Assembly: GCF_013377085.1 (NCBI RefSeq)
Contig: NZ_JACAAX010000036.1
Location: 1-64,000 of the forward strand
Length of the DNA: 64,000 bases
Reading direction: 5' to 3'
Source of the DNA: Rhodoplanes sp.
GTDB lineage: Bacteria > Pseudomonadota > Alphaproteobacteria > Rhizobiales > Xanthobacteraceae
A program made the translations under genes and the position numbers. Shown here piece by piece: positions 62,302 through 64,000 of this stretch (positions within the stretch are counted from its first letter, which is position 1; each line of letters begins with the position of its first letter). Under the pieces are notes generated by a model, which was not told the origin of the DNA, did not search any database, and saw only the letters and a program-made list of their open reading frames with translations.

Positions 62302-62706
62302 TCACTCTGCCGCATCTGGACTCTGCCGCATAAGGGCGATGGCGCGGCTGGCCTCGGCACCGGCCGCTGCCATGGCGGCGATCGGTCCGGCGAGGTTCGT
62401 TCCGATCGCGACGGCCATCTCGATGGCCTCGGCGGCCTCGACCACCCCCCACGCACCGATGCCCCGGGCCGAGCCCTTCAGGGTATGGGCCAGCGTCGCC
62501 GCGGCGGCGGGCGGCGCCATGTCCATGCGGGCGACCAGGAGGGCGATCTGCTGATCGAACAGATCCAAGACCTCGTCCTGCAGGTGGCGGTCGCCGAGCG
62601 TCATCCGGAACAGGTGGACGCGGTCGATCGGCTCCGGCCCGGCGGTCTCCGGGACGGGCCCCGGAACCGGCTGGACGGGAGGCTCGAGCCAGGAATGCTT
62701 GTGCAT
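62302..62706 (-). CDS. Hpt (histidine phosphotransfer) domain protein
   Basis: A 134-aa four-helix phosphorelay protein. The phosphorylatable histidine is in LAHTLKGSARGIGA, the standard HxLKGS motif, with DEVLDLFDQQIALLVARMDM before it. The N-terminal 35 residues are proline-rich. It would pass phosphate between a hybrid kinase and a response regulator such as those controlling the alphaproteobacterial cell cycle. No kinase is adjacent. The ATG at 62706 is preferred to 62796. Confidence 0.85.
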   Translation of the reverse strand: MHKHSWLEPPVQPVPGPVPETAGPEPIDRVHLFRMTLGDRHLQDEVLDLFDQQIALLVARMDMAPPAAAATLAHTLKGSARGIGAWGVVEAAEAIEMAVAIGTNLAGPIAAMAAAGAEASRAIALMRQSPDAAE

Positions 62707-63107
62707 GTGACGCCCCGATTTTTTTCTGGCCGTACTGTGGCGCCGGATTCTCACCTTCGAGTAAATGCCGGAAGCGACGCGGGAACGGCGTTGCATCGGC
62801 GCAACATCGCAATGGCCCGTGCCGGGCCAAAACAGCCCTTCTTTCGGAGATTCTCTTCAGAGATCGGAAGGGATGAAACGGAAAACCCGAGAAGGCGGCT
62901 GGGATCGCTGCTCAACCGGAGCTCGATCCGAACGACGGTCCGACCTGCAGCCTCGAGAGTCCATTATCGGGAGTCCGGACCAAGGAGACCGGGACGGATG
63001 GTCCCCTGGGGACTGACGGGGTGACGGCGACCCAGCCGACGGGCGCGACAGCTCACCGTCCCGCGCTCGACGGCGCGGACTTCTTCAGACCAGTCCGCCG
63101 CAGCGCC
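62707..63107. other. Intergenic region between two leftward genes
   Basis: A 401-bp stretch with a perfect 13-bp palindrome GTCCCC-T-GGGGAC at 63001-63013. The short plus-strand frames here look non-coding. Confidence 0.4.
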
Positions 63108-63422
63108 TCAGGCCGTCGGCGGCTCGCGCCCGACCACCCGGTAGCCGGCCGCCGTCAGGCGGCACACCAGCCAGTCGGGCTTGAGCGGATTGTCGAACCA
63201 GGGCCGGGCCCAGCCGTGGGTCACGCAGGCCTCGACGGTCTTGCGCGGCACCATGCGGCCCTCCGGGTCGAACAGCGGGAGCTTGCCTCCCGGCTCGGCC
63301 AGGCCACGTTCGAGGTAGCGGCGCTGAGGCTCGCTCGGCCGCAGAGACGCCGTATTGTCGCCCTCATGATGATCGGGGGCCAGAGGCAGGCGGTCGTCCG
63401 TGCGTAGGGGCAGGGCTGGCAT
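63108..63422 (-). CDS. Conserved small hypothetical protein, 104 aa
   Basis: A leftward 104-codon gene with a variable N-terminus and a well-formed C-terminal part (QRRYLERGLAEPGGKLPLFD, VPRKTVEACVTHGWARPWFD, PDWLVCRLTAAGYRVV). The pattern resembles a short winged-helix or 'restriction-like' fold of a widespread alphaproteobacterial protein of unknown function, but no named family is recognised. The start at 63422 is used. Confidence 0.65.
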   Translation of the reverse strand: MPALPLRTDDRLPLAPDHHEGDNTASLRPSEPQRRYLERGLAEPGGKLPLFDPEGRMVPRKTVEACVTHGWARPWFDNPLKPDWLVCRLTAAGYRVVGREPPTA

Positions 63423-63639
63423 GGGCGCACCGTTAACGATGATTAAAAAGAGGTTACCAAACTTGGTTTCCCTTGGGCTTCCACCACTCTAGGATAGCCT
63501 GACCACAGGGGGGAATCCCAGCGGCATTGTCATTCCCGCCTGCGGGCCGTGGTCACGACACCGTGCGGTTGCGCGGAACGACCACGATTATCCACAGGGC
63601 CTCAATCCTGTTCAGCGTAGCACGCGAGGCGACGACGAC

Positions 63640-64000
63640 ATGGCTAACTATCCGAAAAAGGCCAAGGACCCGACCGAGGTCGCTCTGTCGGCCATCCAGG
63701 AGGCCCTCAATGTGGGCGGCACCGAGCCGACCTCGACCTCCACTTCGGACAGTCCAGCACTGACCTCGGCCGACGGCCGACGCGATCGATCCATGTCGCT
63801 CGACGATCCCATGCCCGGTTTCCCGGACACCGCCCCGCGCCGGCTCGACGACACGCCGTCGGTCCCGGCCAATGACGACCGCGAGACCATCGGCCAGGTG
63901 CTGCAGTCGCTGCAGCGCCGACCGGCCCGCACGCCCTACATGGTGGCCAGCCTGTTCAGCGCCGCCTGGGGCATCTCGGCGCTCGGCCTGATCCTCGGCT
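63640..64000 (+). CDS. N-terminus of a large membrane-anchored coiled-coil protein (cut by window end)
   Basis: Starting at the ATG of 63640, MANYPKKAKDPTEVALSAIQ is followed by an Asp/Thr/Ser-rich linker. It then enters a hydrophobic segment (YMVASLFSAAWGISALGLIL) where the window ends. This start is typical of very large alphaproteobacterial proteins with an N-terminal membrane anchor and a long coiled coil. That match is from memory. At least 120 codons are present and the gene continues beyond the window. About 215 bp of A/T-rich sequence precede it, including GGTTACCAAACTTGGTTTCC. Confidence 0.7.
   Translation, partial: MANYPKKAKDPTEVALSAIQEALNVGGTEPTSTSTSDSPALTSADGRRDRSMSLDDPMPGFPDTAPRRLDDTPSVPANDDRETIGQVLQSLQRRPARTPYMVASLFSAAWGISALGLILG

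Noticed and set aside
63437-63450. CtrA box near TTAACGATGATTAA
   Set aside because: The spacer is 6 nt rather than the required 7.

Overview
The window is GC-rich with alphaproteobacterial gene content. Indicators are Rhizobiales-type intergenic palindromic repeats, a CoxE-like VWA protein, a TrxR-like ferredoxin-NADP reductase, and families typical of Rhodopseudomonas, Rhodoplanes and Bradyrhizobium. A pyruvate:ferredoxin oxidoreductase and an [FeFe]-hydrogenase are both present, which suggests a metabolically versatile, facultatively anaerobic, possibly phototrophic member of the order. Genus is inference only. No rRNA, tRNA or CRISPR array was seen.

Layout. 1-2.5 kb: an unidentified protein and two tiny antisense-strand genes. 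2.8-13.2 kb: a catabolic block with a NitT/TauT-type ABC importer (one binding protein, one ATPase, two different permeases), an amidohydrolase, a three-subunit molybdenum hydroxylase and an Ldh-family dehydrogenase. The likely role is uptake and oxidation of an unidentified, probably nitrogenous, organic compound. 13.3-23.9 kb: a leftward flagellar axial cluster (sigma factor, fliC, fliD, fliS, putative anti-sigma factor, CnrX-like protein, flgD, flgE, a small protein, flgN-like, flgK, flgL). The ECF sigma gene and its presumed regulators are separated by fliC-fliD-fliS. 24.1-29.3 kb: nifJ with a DHOD-like flavoprotein, behind a highly structured leader.

29.6-41.7 kb: housekeeping and accessory genes, namely an M15-like peptidase, a TPR/glycosyltransferase-like protein, a large amidase, an AI-2E-family transporter, a GIY-YIG protein, a HicA/short-HicB pair, a CoxE-like VWA protein, a TauE/SafE exporter and an SGNH hydrolase. 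42.1-46.0 kb: a two-gene, translationally coupled unit of a NuoF/GltD-like flavoprotein and an M3-type [FeFe]-hydrogenase. Together with nifJ it could carry electrons from pyruvate through ferredoxin to H2 and NAD(P)H. 46.4-49.5 kb: a TctC-type binding protein, an alpha/beta hydrolase and a cysteine hydrolase. 49.7-53.0 kb: an autotransporter.

53.2-60.8 kb is the most unusual part. A 1262-residue RecD-like helicase with a nuclease-like C-terminus sits exactly inside a broken partial copy of the ferredoxin-NADP reductase gene. The intact reductase gene lies about 2.3 kb to the right, beyond a GntR regulator and a secreted asparaginase. The helicase gene is visibly poorer in GC than its surroundings and is a candidate single-gene defence or DNA-processing element. 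60.9-64 kb: a thioesterase, a ferredoxin, an Hpt protein, a small conserved protein and the start of a large coiled-coil-type protein cut by the window edge.

At least four families of about 100-130 bp palindromic intergenic repeats are scattered through the window, nearly always between genes.
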